Shown: piece after piece, positions 18,436 to 27,828 of the stretch
How positions within the stretch are numbered: the first letter of the stretch is position 1
How the letters are laid out: each line of letters begins with the position of its first letter
DNA from: Thiotrichaceae bacterium
GTDB taxonomy: Bacteria > Pseudomonadota > Gammaproteobacteria > Beggiatoales > Beggiatoaceae
DNA length: 64,000 bases
NCBI GenBank assembly: GCA_011391085.1
Contig: JAABRD010000021.1
Span: 20,583 to 84,582, forward strand
Direction: 5' to 3'
Notes under the pieces: generated by a model
Databases searched by the model: none
What the model was told of the DNA's origin: nothing
The model's input: the letters and a program-made list of their open reading frames with translations, nothing else
Position numbers and translations under genes: made by a program

Positions 18436-18825
18436 TTAAGCCGCAGTGGCTTTTTGCACAGGAATCGCATGGCGAGTTTGAGTAATTCGATTGTTCTCGT
18501 CTAAATAAATGATCGTGGGTTTATGTAAAGCGATTTCTTGGGGAGTCAGGGCCACATAGGCGCAAATAATAATGCGATGTCCCGGTTGGGCTTTGTGGGC
18601 CGCCGCGCCATTGATGGAAATAATTCTCGTACCCTCTTGGGCCCGAATGACATACGTGGTAAAACGTTCGCCGTTATTCACGTTATAGATCTGAATTTGT
18701 TCAGACTCATAGATGCCTGCCAGGTCTAACAATTGGCTATCAATGGCACAAGACCCTTCATAATCCAATTCCGCGTGGGTGACGCAGGCGCGGTGTAGTT
18801 TGGTTTTCAGTAAAGTGCATTGCAT
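18436..18825 (-). CDS. panD: Aspartate 1-decarboxylase
   Basis: PanD makes beta-alanine from aspartate for pantothenate and CoA. The 129-residue protein is full length and starts [20 protein letters not shown]. It contains the self-cleavage site YEGSCAID, where the Gly-Ser bond is cut to form the pyruvoyl cofactor, and the later [19 protein letters not shown] region. It lies between two megasynthase genes on the same strand, but broken genes flank it on both sides. None of the adenylation domains has a beta-alanine code, so a direct role in the product is not supported. It may support CoA/phosphopantetheine supply or be a passenger. Confidence 0.95.
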   Translation of the reverse strand: MQCTLLKTKLHRACVTHAELDYEGSCAIDSQLLDLAGIYESEQIQIYNVNNGERFTTYVIRAQEGTRIISINGAAAHKAQPGHRIIICAYVALTPQEIALHKPTIIYLDENNRITQTRHAIPVQKATAA

Positions 18826-18904
18826 AACTATTTAACTAAAAAAATATGTATTAATAAAGTATGGATGGCAGAATCAAATTCTACCTTGTGTGCAACTCCT
18901 ATTC

Positions 18905-19170
18905 TAATAGGTGAATGCAGTGTTGGATTAGAGGCTTCCGCCGCAATGTCATTAAGTTAAGGAATGAGTTGGTAGCACGAGGGTCAGGACTGGCAGTCCT
19001 TGAATATTCCTTAACTTAATGGCATTGAGGCTTCCGCCGGGGGGACTGCCACCAGCGGAAGCCTCTAGTCCATCGCTGTTTGCCGGCGGAAGCCTCTAGT
19101 CCACCGCGGTGGCTGTCCTCCCGGCGGAAGCTTCTAATCTACCATTGTGATCTCCGCCGTCCGCCTCTAG
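18905..19170. repeat. Family B' repeat block
   Basis: The gap upstream of panD holds repeated half-sites: TAGAGGCTTCCGCC, CGGAAGCCTCTAGTCCA (three times) and the paired flanks CATTAAGTTAAGGA and TCCTTAACTTAATGGC. No gene is supported between 18826 and 19347. Confidence 0.8.
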
Positions 19171-19347
19171 TTCAACGCTTCTACTGCTTAGGTAGATTTA
19201 CATACTAAAATAGGTGTTGCACACAAGGCAAGGTAGTATATATCTAGTTTAGTTAGAGTGTCAAACAGAAGTAAATTGATCACTCACCTTACGCAACGGC
19301 ACGACTGAAACTCAGTTTCTCTGGCCGAAGGCGCCACAGAAACGAAG

Positions 19348-19463
19348 TATAGTAATATTCATTCATTTTTGTACCCCCCCAGCCCCCCAGCACGCAGGGG
19401 TAGGGGTCACTCCCCCCGTGTACGGGGGGTTGGGGGGTACAAGAAGAAGTGAATATCACTATA
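19348..19463. mobile_element. Miniature inverted-repeat element, TATAGT ends
   Basis: A 116-bp element starts TATAGTAATATTCATTCATT and ends with the near-complement TGAATATCACTATA. The inner ends GTACC and GGTAC bracket a GC-rich inner palindrome. The element at 32396-32556 has the same ends with a different core. Ends beginning and finishing in TA suggest insertion at a TA dinucleotide, which is an inference. Confidence 0.75.
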
Positions 19464-19577
19464 ATCTGTCAAATCACTTCGTTTCCTACTAATCCTTTCA
19501 GTTTCTTACCATTCCTGTTAGTTTCTTACTACTTCTCGCATAAGGTGAGTCATTAACCGTTCTGCCAACACTGCTAC

Positions 19578-19825
19578 ATAATGCGTTCTGACATTCGCTT
19601 TATACACTTCCACTTAATCGAGGTCTCTTCAAACAAATCGGTGTTATAGCGAAATTTACATTCCAACCCTTTGGAGGTTTCCTCCGCAGACCGTGCAATC
19701 TCTTCCCTTAAGGCCGCGGTTAACTTCCCCTTGGGGGCATTGTAGCGCAGGTGGCCTTCTTCTAGCCAGAGATGGATGTCTAGTTGATTTAATTGACGTA
19801 GTAGGGTTTCAATGGGTTTCATCAT
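19578..19825 (-). pseudogene. Remnant of a deleted NRPS gene
   Basis: Three pieces of an NRPS like the one at 4221-12875 lie side by side on the same strand. First comes the complete start and docking domain (MKPIETLLRQLNQLDIHLWL, then KGKLTAALREEIA). Next is a short piece from the end of a C domain (CKFRYNTDLFEETSIK). Last is a piece matching the thioesterase region, seen as bases 19580-19613 nearly identical to 4463-4496. About 8 kb that should lie between them is missing. This marks a second, now lost, NRPS gene. Confidence 0.85.
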
Positions 19826-19842
19826 ATACTTGTTTATCTTTT

Positions 19843-19917
19843 GTGAGTAGGGTGCGTCCCATGCACCATTTTGGGGGACGCCAATGAGGTGAGAACAGCA
19901 CGTAAAACGCACCCTAG
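19843..19917. repeat. Family F half-sites
   Basis: GTAGGGTGCGTCCCATGCACC at the left and AAACGCACCCTA at the right bracket the short gap between the NRPS remnant and the next gene. Confidence 0.6.
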
Positions 19918-19923
19918 CTGACA

Positions 19924-22900
19924 CTAATTTTTACGCCGCGCTTGTTGTTTCAAAAACGCCTGTTTCTGACGACTGGCCAGTTGTTGAGGGGTCAAAGCTG
20001 TGCCTTGAACTCCTGGAAGAGAGTCTAAAGGAGATTGCGTTAAGAATTGGGCCAGCGTGTGAACCGTCGGATATTTAAATAAATCGACTGGCGAAATTTC
20101 ACGGTTAAACGTCTGTTGCAATTTATCCCGTAATGGGATAATCAGCAAGGAGTGGCCACCCAGTTCAAAGAAGTTGTCATAAATGCCGACTCGTTTCAGT
20201 TTGAGAAGGTCTTGCCAAATTTGGGCAATCTGTTGTTCGGAGTGGTTTTTGGGAGAGACAAACTCGGCTTCTAATTGAGGACGAACGCCTTCTGGAAGAG
20301 GTAACGCTTTTCGATCTACCTTGCCATTGGGAGTCAGTGGGAATGTTTCCAATCGAATAAAAACGGTGGGAACCATGTATTCGGGCAGTTTGTCAAACAG
20401 GAAGTGACGTAATTCAGTGTCGGTCACCGGCGTTTGATTGTTCATCACTAAGTAAGCGACGAGGCGCAAGTCTTGAGAAGACAGGCGATGGACACTGACG
20501 ACACTTTCTTTCACCTGGGGATGCGTCAGGAGAAGGGTTTCAATCTCGCCCAGTTCAACGCGGAAACCACGGATTTTCACTTGGTTGTCAATGCGTCCTA
20601 AATATTCCAGATTGCCATTGGGCAGATAACGGGCTAGGTCGCCGGTTTTGTAAAGACGGTTAGTTGAGTTAGGAATAAATGGGTTACGAATAAACTTTTC
20701 TGCCGTCAAGTCAGGGCGATTTAAGTAACCACGGGCCAACCCATCTCCTCCAATGTATAACTCGCCTGGTACGCCAATGGGAACCGGTTGCAGGTTCGCA
20801 TCTAAAATATACAGTTGGGTGTTAGCAATGGGGCGTCCAATCGCTACGGTACCTTCTTGAGGCGTTTGGTCATTGACTTCATAGACGCAACATCCAACTA
20901 CCGTTTCCGTGGGTCCATATTCGTTAATCAGATGTGTTTTCGGTGCGTAGGTTCGCCAAAAGGAGACGCTTTTACAAGTTAACGCTTCGCCACCGAGAAT
21001 GAGATAACGACAAGGTTGTAGAGGTTCTTTGGGTAACAAGGCATTGAGAATTTCTAAATGGGCTGGCGTCACTTTAGCCAAACTCCAGTTTCGTTGGGCC
21101 TGAAGGTGAGATACTAAAGTGGTACTCACCACTTCAATTTCTTGTTCCTTCTCTGGGAGGAGAACCACAGGACGACCCGCTAACAAGGGGGCAAAAATGC
21201 TGGTGATGGTGGCGTCAAAACCAATGGTCGAATACACCAGTGAACCGGCCCCGTTGGCCACGTCATAAGCCTTGACGGCCCAACTGAGGTAGTTGATTAG
21301 ACCTTGGTGAACAATCATCGTTCCTTTTGGTTTCCCAGTGGAACCGGAAGTGTAAATCACATAAGCCAAGTTGGTCGGTGTGGTGGCACTGTGGGGGTTA
21401 GTCGTAGGTTGCGAAGAGACGGTATCCCATTGTGTATCTAGGCAGAGAACTTGGGCCAAGTGAGACGGTAAATGGTTGAGGAGATGACTTTGAGTCAACA
21501 ATACCGGCACCTTCGCATCTTCCAACATAAACGCCAATCGTGTCGGCGGATAGCTGGGGTCTAGTGGTAAATAGGCACCACCTGCCTTTAGCGTAGCTAA
21601 AATGGCTACTAACATGTTGATAGAACGTTCGAAGCAGATGCCTACCAAAGTATCTGGCAAAATGCCTAACGTTTGCAAATAATGGGCTAACTGATTGGCC
21701 TTCTGATTCAATTGGGCATAGGTCAACTGCTGGTCTTCAAACACCACCGCTATCGCTTCTGGTGTCTTCTCCACTTGGGTAGCAAACAGGTGTTGAAAAC
21801 ATTGGTCACGCGGGTAGTCAGCCCGAGTATTGTTCCATGCTACCAAGATTTGATGACGTTGGGCTTCGGTTAACAGTGGCAATTGAGACACCGCTTGCTG
21901 AGGTTGAGTCACAATACCGGCTAATAAGGTTTGGAAGTGACCTAGCCAACGGGCTATGGTAGAGTCTTCCAACACATCGATATTATAATCGCATTCCAAA
22001 AACAGGTCTTGACCCATTTCGGTTAAATTGAAAGTGAGGTCAAAGGCAGTATACTGAATTGAACGAGGTTGCCAGGTGACTTGCAAACCGTGTAATCGCG
22101 GTGCTTCGACTGGTCGATCCAAATTGAATACCGTCGCCACCAGAGGAGAGTGACTGCCATCACGTCGCAATTTCAGTTGATTGATGAGGTAGGCAAATGG
22201 GTAATCTTGATGTTGATAGGCTTCCAATAAGACACCACGCAACGTTTTCAGATAGGTGAGAAACGTTTGCGACCCGTCGGGGAGGACACTTTGGATAGGT
22301 AACAAGTGGGTACAATAACCAACCAGTTGGGTACTCCTTTTCAGAGACCGACCCAAGGTAGGAATTCCCACCACAACTTGGTCTTGATGGGTGAGGCGGT
22401 GCAGAAAGAGGGCATACACGGCCAAGAAAGTCATAAAATAGGTGCATCCTTGTTGTTGGCTGAGTTGTTTAACTTGGGAACAAACGTGTGGGTCTAACCG
22501 CAAACTTTGACGACGCCCTTGATAGGACCGAAGCGGTGGATACGGGTGGTCCGTGGGCAAGTCTAACACGGGCAAGGTGCCTGCAAATTTATTTAGCCAA
22601 TAACTGGCGTGCGGATGCGTGGGACTGTGTTCCGTTTGCCATTGCACATACTCCCGATATTGCAAAGGAGGAGGTAATGTGACAGGAGTGCCTTGACATA
22701 GACCCGAATAGAATTTGGCCGTTTCTTGAAGCACAATATCCAAGGACATGCCGTCAGAAATGAGGTGATGGGCAGTCAAAACTAACAAATGTCGTTGTTC
22801 TGCTACCTTTAACAAATATGCCCGAAACAGAGGTTGAGTGAGGTCAAAAGGAGTTTGCGTGTCTTGGGCAAACCAGTGTTGTACCGCTTGATTGGCAGTT

Positions 22901-25185
22901 GCGGAGAAATTCACTACCGATAACTCCACCGAAGACGACGACCAAATATCTTGTCCTTCCGTTCGAATCACAGTACGCAAGGCTTCATGGCGTTCAACCA
23001 CGCGCTGCAAAGCCTGACGTAAGACAGGGACCGACAAGGTGCCCTCCAGTTGCACGGTGAGATAGAGATGATAGGCTTGTGAACCTGCGGGCATAATTTG
23101 TGCTAACGCCCACAGTTGTTTTTGCGCCTCACTGAGGGGGGCGGTTTGGGTCACTAACACAGTTTTCTCTTCACGTTTGGGCGGAAAAAATTCACCTTCT
23201 CGAAGTTCTTCCACACATTCCTTGACGACCTCAATCACCCGGTCTATCTCCGCTTCCGTATGGGCGGTAGATAAGAAATAGTTGCGCCATTCCCAAATAA
23301 ACACGCCCTTTTCCATCATGTGATAAAACAAGAGTTCCTGATTACCGGCGTATTTAAACCGAAATTGTGAACCGAAATGTTCAATGGCAATGGGCACCTC
23401 TTCTTGGTCAAAATAAGTATTCAATTCCGTGGCCAGCCGGGTGGTGAGGCAATTCAAGTTCTCTTGCAACGTGGGACTATGCGCCTTTAAATGTTTCAAG
23501 GTCGCCAAAGTGGTTGCCATTGCCAAAGGGTGTTGACAAAAGGTGCCTCCGAAGCCAATGCGTTCCACCGTGGGATAAGAATTGTCACCGTAATCCCACA
23601 TCCCTCCATCAATGGTGTCCATATATTCTGCCTTCCCGGCCACGATGCCGATGGGCAAACCACCTGCTAAGATTTTGCCATAGGTAGCAATATCCGCAGG
23701 GACCCCAAACCACGCTTGGGCCCCACCGGGATGGAGACGAAAACCGGTAATCATTTCGTCAAACATCAGTAACGCGCCGGCAGACTTAGTGATTTGTCGT
23801 AACTGTTGCAGAAACTCTTTCGGTTGTAAGCTGGGATGCCGACTTTGGACGGGTTCGACTAACACGGCTGCCAGTTCCGTGGCATGTTTGCGAATGTAGT
23901 CAAGGGCTTGGTCACTACCATATTCTAGCACTATCATGTCCTCTACCATACCTTGAGGCACACTGCGAGTGACGGGGGCGGTGCGTAACACTCCTTTTTC
24001 CCACATTGGTTTGACCATAGTGCTATCAGAATGACCGTGATAGGAATTTTCAAAAATCACGATTTTTTGCCGACCTGTGGCGGACCGGGCCATTCGTAGG
24101 GCAGTCATCACGGCTTCAGTACCAGAATTGGTAAAGGTCACTCGATCCAATTTCGTGAACTCCGTAATCAATTGGGCGACTTCCCCAACCAGGGGAGAAC
24201 GCGGAGGACCTGGTTGCGGTGACTCGCGCATGACTTCTGCCAATGCTTGGAGGAGAAAGGGAGGGTTATGACCAAAGAGGTTGACTCCTTGACCCATCGT
24301 GATGTCAATATATTCGTTACCATCCACATCCCAAACTCGTGACCCCTGCGCCCGGTGGCCAGTGATAGGGTACAGCATTTCTTTGGTGGTGAAGCGAAAC
24401 CCCACGGAAGCGCGACTGTCGGCTAATACGGAACGATATTTTTGCGTAAGTTGTTTAGACGTTTTCGTGCGCTTGGTGTAGCGTTCAATCAAGGCTTCTA
24501 AGTGTTGCTGTTGTTTTGGGGTCAACCCACGGGCCCGAATCTCTAGTGGGGTCAATAGATATTGTGGAGAAGTGGCTGACGAAGGGGAGGAGGCAGGTGG
24601 TGCCGACGCAGGAGGAGTCACCTTCTCAGTTTTTTCAACCTTAACGGTGGTTGCCGTAGTTTTCGGTGCAACCGCGACTGGTGGTGCAGAAGGTTGTAGT
24701 ACCAATCCGCTGGTATGTAGAAACGCCAATTGTTGGGAAACGACTTGAGAAATGGCGTTGGAAGCGGCCTGGAGTTGGTGGGCGAAAATCTGTTCCAATT
24801 CGGTGCCTTCCGACGCTGACAGAAACCGAGTTTCTTGAAGAAACTCGGTTTCTTGAGGTGCCGACGCTGACAGAAACCGAGTTTTTTCCAAAAACTCGGT
24901 TTCTTGTTGGAAGAGATGTTGGTCCAGATAACTGGCGACAGCCTCTAACGTGGTCAAGTCTTCAAAAAATTGGTTAATAGCCACGGTGACGCTAAAGTGT
25001 TTCTCGATGGCGCGTTGCACTTCCATGAGGGTGAGAGAGTTGGCCCCCAGGTCGAGAAAGGGTACTTGCGTGACCTCTACTCCGGGCGAAATCGGGAGGA
25101 TTTCGGGGAGGAGAATACGCAGGGTGGAAAGGATGCTGTCGCGTTGTGATGGAGGTGATGAGAGGTCTGGGGTAGTAGTTGACAT
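19924..25185 (-). CDS. Hybrid synthetase: ACP-aminotransferase-C-A(Asn-like)-PCP
   Basis: This protein has 1753 residues. The N-terminal ACP carries its Ser in LGANSLTL (about 50). A Ser/Pro-rich linker follows, then a class III (glutamate-1-semialdehyde type) aminotransferase (about 240-650) with DEMITGFR and the PLP Lys in GKILAGGLPIG (about 503). C has HHLISDG (about 808), A has YTSGSTGKPKG (about 1282), and PCP has DNFFELGGHS (about 1673). Reading A by eye against GrsA gives DATKIGEVG, closest to known Asn codes (DLTKLGEVG). The order ACP-AMT-C-A-PCP is that of iturin/mycosubtilin and McyE enzymes, where the aminotransferase turns a beta-keto thioester into a beta-amine before peptide bond formation. 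The ACP serves the KS-AT protein at 32685-36926. Confidence 0.94.
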   Translation of the reverse strand: MSTTTPDLSSPPSQRDSILSTLRILLPEILPISPGVEVTQVPFLDLGANSLTLMEVQRAIEKHFSVTVAINQFFEDLTTLEAVASYLDQHLFQQETEFLEKTRFLSASAPQETEFLQETRFLSASEGTELEQIFAHQLQAASNAISQVVSQQLAFLHTSGLVLQPSAPPVAVAPKTTATTVKVEKTEKVTPPASAPPASSPSSATSPQYLLTPLEIRARGLTPKQQQHLEALIERYTKRTKTSKQLTQKYRSVLADSRASVGFRFTTKEMLYPITGHRAQGSRVWDVDGNEYIDITMGQGVNLFGHNPPFLLQALAEVMRESPQPGPPRSPLVGEVAQLITEFTKLDRVTFTNSGTEAVMTALRMARSATGRQKIVIFENSYHGHSDSTMVKPMWEKGVLRTAPVTRSVPQGMVEDMIVLEYGSDQALDYIRKHATELAAVLVEPVQSRHPSLQPKEFLQQLRQITKSAGALLMFDEMITGFRLHPGGAQAWFGVPADIATYGKILAGGLPIGIVAGKAEYMDTIDGGMWDYGDNSYPTVERIGFGGTFCQHPLAMATTLATLKHLKAHSPTLQENLNCLTTRLATELNTYFDQEEVPIAIEHFGSQFRFKYAGNQELLFYHMMEKGVFIWEWRNYFLSTAHTEAEIDRVIEVVKECVEELREGEFFPPKREEKTVLVTQTAPLSEAQKQLWALAQIMPAGSQAYHLYLTVQLEGTLSVPVLRQALQRVVERHEALRTVIRTEGQDIWSSSSVELSVVNFSATANQAVQHWFAQDTQTPFDLTQPLFRAYLLKVAEQRHLLVLTAHHLISDGMSLDIVLQETAKFYSGLCQGTPVTLPPPLQYREYVQWQTEHSPTHPHASYWLNKFAGTLPVLDLPTDHPYPPLRSYQGRRQSLRLDPHVCSQVKQLSQQQGCTYFMTFLAVYALFLHRLTHQDQVVVGIPTLGRSLKRSTQLVGYCTHLLPIQSVLPDGSQTFLTYLKTLRGVLLEAYQHQDYPFAYLINQLKLRRDGSHSPLVATVFNLDRPVEAPRLHGLQVTWQPRSIQYTAFDLTFNLTEMGQDLFLECDYNIDVLEDSTIARWLGHFQTLLAGIVTQPQQAVSQLPLLTEAQRHQILVAWNNTRADYPRDQCFQHLFATQVEKTPEAIAVVFEDQQLTYAQLNQKANQLAHYLQTLGILPDTLVGICFERSINMLVAILATLKAGGAYLPLDPSYPPTRLAFMLEDAKVPVLLTQSHLLNHLPSHLAQVLCLDTQWDTVSSQPTTNPHSATTPTNLAYVIYTSGSTGKPKGTMIVHQGLINYLSWAVKAYDVANGAGSLVYSTIGFDATITSIFAPLLAGRPVVLLPEKEQEIEVVSTTLVSHLQAQRNWSLAKVTPAHLEILNALLPKEPLQPCRYLILGGEALTCKSVSFWRTYAPKTHLINEYGPTETVVGCCVYEVNDQTPQEGTVAIGRPIANTQLYILDANLQPVPIGVPGELYIGGDGLARGYLNRPDLTAEKFIRNPFIPNSTNRLYKTGDLARYLPNGNLEYLGRIDNQVKIRGFRVELGEIETLLLTHPQVKESVVSVHRLSSQDLRLVAYLVMNNQTPVTDTELRHFLFDKLPEYMVPTVFIRLETFPLTPNGKVDRKALPLPEGVRPQLEAEFVSPKNHSEQQIAQIWQDLLKLKRVGIYDNFFELGGHSLLIIPLRDKLQQTFNREISPVDLFKYPTVHTLAQFLTQSPLDSLPGVQGTALTPQQLASRQKQAFLKQQARRKN
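24821..24904. repeat. Two family C palindromes inside the AMT synthetase gene
   Basis: AGAAACCGAGTTTCTTGAAG with its complement, and a second copy 51 bases on, encode two in-frame TEFL-TRFLSAS peptides in the linker between ACP and aminotransferase. Confidence 0.88.
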
Positions 25186-25290
25186 TGGATTATTTATGTT
25201 TAAGAGTTGTCTTTAAAATTGAGGCTGACATAATGGCCTGAAGGATAGTTTTATACCGCCTTGAGATTCTTGTAACCCCTTTGAAAGGTT

Positions 25291-25384
25291 GGAGTGGAGG
25301 CTTTAGCCGGTGGAGATGCCGCGATGTTTAATTTGGTGCCAACCCCCACCGGCTAAAGCCTCCACTCCAACGCCTCCACTTCAA
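25291..25384. repeat. Family B palindrome
   Basis: GGAGTGGAGGCTTTAGCCGG pairs with CCGGCTAAAGCCTCCACTCC across a 40-base spacer, between the propeller gene and the AMT synthetase. The short remainder of the gap (25186-25290) holds nothing recognisable. Confidence 0.88.
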
Positions 25385-25390
25385 CGTTTT

Positions 25391-26587
25391 TTATTCCCAA
25401 ATCGCAGCAGTGGCATTCACATTCAATCTTAACACCTGCCCCGTATGTTTATTCGCTTCGGTTTCATACGGTGCTAGGTAAATAAATTGGCCATCAAAGG
25501 CGCCGCCGATAAACCCTTTGTTGTTTTCGTTAAGCGAGGTCGTGTCATAGATTTTCCAACTGGTTGGGTTGGTAAATTCTCCTTGGGTATCATAACGAGT
25601 GATTTGCCCATGATAAACATTTTGGGCACGACAGTGGGGGACAAAATAGATATAGCGGCCATCAAAAATACCTCCGAAGAAGCCTCGACTGTTCGGGTGA
25701 ATCTGGGTAGTATCATAAACCTCCCAACTATGCTTCTCCGTGAACTGACTCTGGGTGTCATAACGGGTGAACTGACCCTGTCTGGAAATGCCGTTGTGGT
25801 AGGGGACGAAGTAAATATATCGTCCGTCAAACACGGCACCAATGAACCCTTTGCTGTTCTCATGAACCTTGGTAGTATCATAAACTTCCCAACTGTAGTC
25901 TTCCGTGAAACCACCTTGGGTATCGTAACGAGTGACCTGACCATGATGTGTCAAGGGGTTGAAAGCGGAAATATAGGGAACGAGATAGACATAGCGTCCA
26001 TCATACACTCCCGCATGGAAGCCTTTACTCTGGCGGTGAATGTAGGTGGTATTATAGACTTCCCAACTATAGAGGTTGGTGAAGTCACCTCGCGTGTCGT
26101 AACGAGTCACTTGACCATGGGCAGTTTGAAAGTCTAGTTGATAGGGAACGAAATAAACGTATCTGCCATCATAGACACTGCCTATGAATCCTTTGCTATG
26201 GGGATGCAGTTGAGTTGTATCGAACACCGTCCAGCTATAAACGTCAGTAAATTCTTCTCTGGTGTCGTAGCATGTCACTTGACCATGATGCTTGCCATTG
26301 TAATAAGGCACGAAATAAAGGAAGCGTCCATCGAAGCTACCATTGATGAACCCTTTGCTGTTCGGATGGACATGCGTGGTGTCATACAATAACCAACTGT
26401 AGGCACTCAGAAAATCTTGTCGAGTGTCATATCTGAGAACTTGACCAGATGGGGTGCCATTGTTACAGGGCACGAAATAGACATAACGGCCATCGAATAG
26501 GGCCCCGGCGTAGCCTTTGCTACGGGGGTCGATGTAGGTGGCGGTGTCGAGAAAAGTGACGTCTTCTTCTAAATAGGAAGGGAACAT
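25391..26587 (-). CDS. Seven-repeat predicted beta-propeller protein
   Basis: The 398-residue protein is built almost wholly from seven repeats of about 50-56 residues. Each reads roughly SKGF-G-FDGRYVYFVPY, then GQVTRYDT, then F---SWEVYDTT. Seven Trp- and aromatic-rich repeats of this size strongly suggest a seven-bladed beta-propeller. No signal peptide or membrane segment is visible, so it should be cytoplasmic. It lies inside the cluster, upstream of the AMT synthetase on the same strand. A truncated relative stands in the same relation to the PKS at 13019-17806. I do not recognise a named family. A scaffolding or binding role is possible but unproven. Confidence 0.85.
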   Translation of the reverse strand: MFPSYLEEDVTFLDTATYIDPRSKGYAGALFDGRYVYFVPCNNGTPSGQVLRYDTRQDFLSAYSWLLYDTTHVHPNSKGFINGSFDGRFLYFVPYYNGKHHGQVTCYDTREEFTDVYSWTVFDTTQLHPHSKGFIGSVYDGRYVYFVPYQLDFQTAHGQVTRYDTRGDFTNLYSWEVYNTTYIHRQSKGFHAGVYDGRYVYLVPYISAFNPLTHHGQVTRYDTQGGFTEDYSWEVYDTTKVHENSKGFIGAVFDGRYIYFVPYHNGISRQGQFTRYDTQSQFTEKHSWEVYDTTQIHPNSRGFFGGIFDGRYIYFVPHCRAQNVYHGQITRYDTQGEFTNPTSWKIYDTTSLNENNKGFIGGAFDGQFIYLAPYETEANKHTGQVLRLNVNATAAIWE

Positions 26588-26601
26588 AATGAATAATGAA
26601 T

Positions 26602-26642
26602 AACAGAAACTAAGTTTCTTGAAGAAACTTAGTTTCTTAGGT
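26602..26642. repeat. Family C palindrome
   Basis: AGAAACTAAGTTTCTTGAAG and its complement form a perfect hairpin between the FkbH-type gene and the propeller gene. Following at 26715 is a lone GGTAGTGATGCAA, matching one end of the miniature elements at 32054 and 52394. Confidence 0.8.
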
Positions 26643-26766
26643 TTAGGAACTTAATTTTTGTCCATCTTCATACAACGTTTCAGGCGCAATATCTGCACCA
26701 TTGGGATTCACCGTTTATTTTGCGGTAGTGATGCAAAAACTCGGTTTCTACCTATCGTTACCATCC

Positions 26767-27828
26767 CTACTCAATCCTAACCGTCAAATACCCAGGAAAC
26801 GGTTGCACCAAACTTAAATCATTTTCCAATATCACCCTGTCGTAAACCTTTTCCACTTCTTTAAAATGATTGAACTTATAAGTCATGTACATCATTCGGT
26901 TCCGGTCATTGGAAATAAATTCGGCACGCAGACGCACTCCTTTATTCCGCGCTTCATTGCGAAGGTGATTAATCATTACCGTGCCCACGCCTCTGGACAT
27001 CACGCGGCAAGACATCAGTAACAATTTGATAGTCCATACCTCCTTATCACATTCTATCAACAGTAACCCAATCTTGCCGTAAGTGCCATATTTGTCATCC
27101 AAGCCGGCAATGAACAGCAGATGTTGGTCCGATTGACGAAATTGGTTTAACTCGTCGTAGGAATAAGTATAACCCGTGGTATTCAATTGATTCGTGCGGA
27201 CCGTCAACTCTTCGGCCCGTTTTAAATCCTCCTCCTTGGCCCGACTCAAGGTGAACACCATGTTCAGGGTGGCCAGAAATTCTTCCTTGGGTCCCACAAA
27301 ACTGTCTTCCACTTGTTGACGATTCATATCGCTTAAATACATCCAGCGGCGTTTGGCAGAATCTTCCGTGATAAATTTGGGATTCAGGGGTGGCAAGTCC
27401 AACATAGTATGGAGGTCGGCAGCGTCAATACATAGCACTTGGGGTTGCGAGAAACTCACTTCCTCCCGTTCAAATGCCTGGTCATCAATAAACGCAAAGG
27501 TGTCAATACCAATGTTCAACTGCTTGGCTATCGTTTCAATATTTTGCGCTTTGGAGTTCCAGTTAATTTGAGGATACAGGAAGTATTCAGCTAATCCAAA
27601 CGCTTGCAGTTTGGCCATCGCCGGGTCAAATTCATTTTTGCTGGCAATCGATTGTAGAATCCCTCGACTGTCTAGCGTCTTGATGATGTCAATGACACCT
27701 TCCCGTAGAGTCACCTGGTCATGTTCTAACAATACGCCATTCCAGACGGTGTTGTCTAAGTCCCAGACCACACATTTGACCTTTTTTTCACTTCTGGGAT
27801 TGGAATTAGGATTGAGTTGCGTCGTCAT
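26767..27828 (-). CDS. FkbH-type HAD glyceryl transferase
   Basis: FkbH-family enzymes take 1,3-bisphosphoglycerate, remove a phosphate and load the glyceryl group onto a dedicated ACP. This is the first step to hydroxy- or methoxymalonyl-ACP. The 353-residue protein has the HAD nucleophile motif VVWDLDNTVWNG near residue 22, the following SIASKNE and FIDDQAFEREEV motifs, and a C-terminal acetyltransferase-like half (LLMSCRVMSRGVGT), as the family does. It overlaps the acyl-CoA dehydrogenase gene upstream by 23 bases, so the two are coupled. The order FkbK-ACP-FkbI-FkbH fits the known extender-unit cassette. Confidence 0.92.
   Translation of the reverse strand: MTTQLNPNSNPRSEKKVKCVVWDLDNTVWNGVLLEHDQVTLREGVIDIIKTLDSRGILQSIASKNEFDPAMAKLQAFGLAEYFLYPQINWNSKAQNIETIAKQLNIGIDTFAFIDDQAFEREEVSFSQPQVLCIDAADLHTMLDLPPLNPKFITEDSAKRRWMYLSDMNRQQVEDSFVGPKEEFLATLNMVFTLSRAKEEDLKRAEELTVRTNQLNTTGYTYSYDELNQFRQSDQHLLFIAGLDDKYGTYGKIGLLLIECDKEVWTIKLLLMSCRVMSRGVGTVMINHLRNEARNKGVRLRAEFISNDRNRMMYMTYKFNHFKEVEKVYDRVILENDLSLVQPFPGYLTVRIE

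Noticed and set aside
18436..18825. PanD as source of a beta-alanine building block for a module here
   Set aside because: None of the three adenylation domains has residues like the known beta-alanine code. Kept only as a weak idea linked to the lost NRPS.
23080..24500. Aminotransferase segment as HemL (glutamate-1-semialdehyde aminomutase)
   Set aside because: It is fused between an ACP and a C domain in one long frame, as in iturin and McyE enzymes, so it serves the assembly line rather than heme synthesis.
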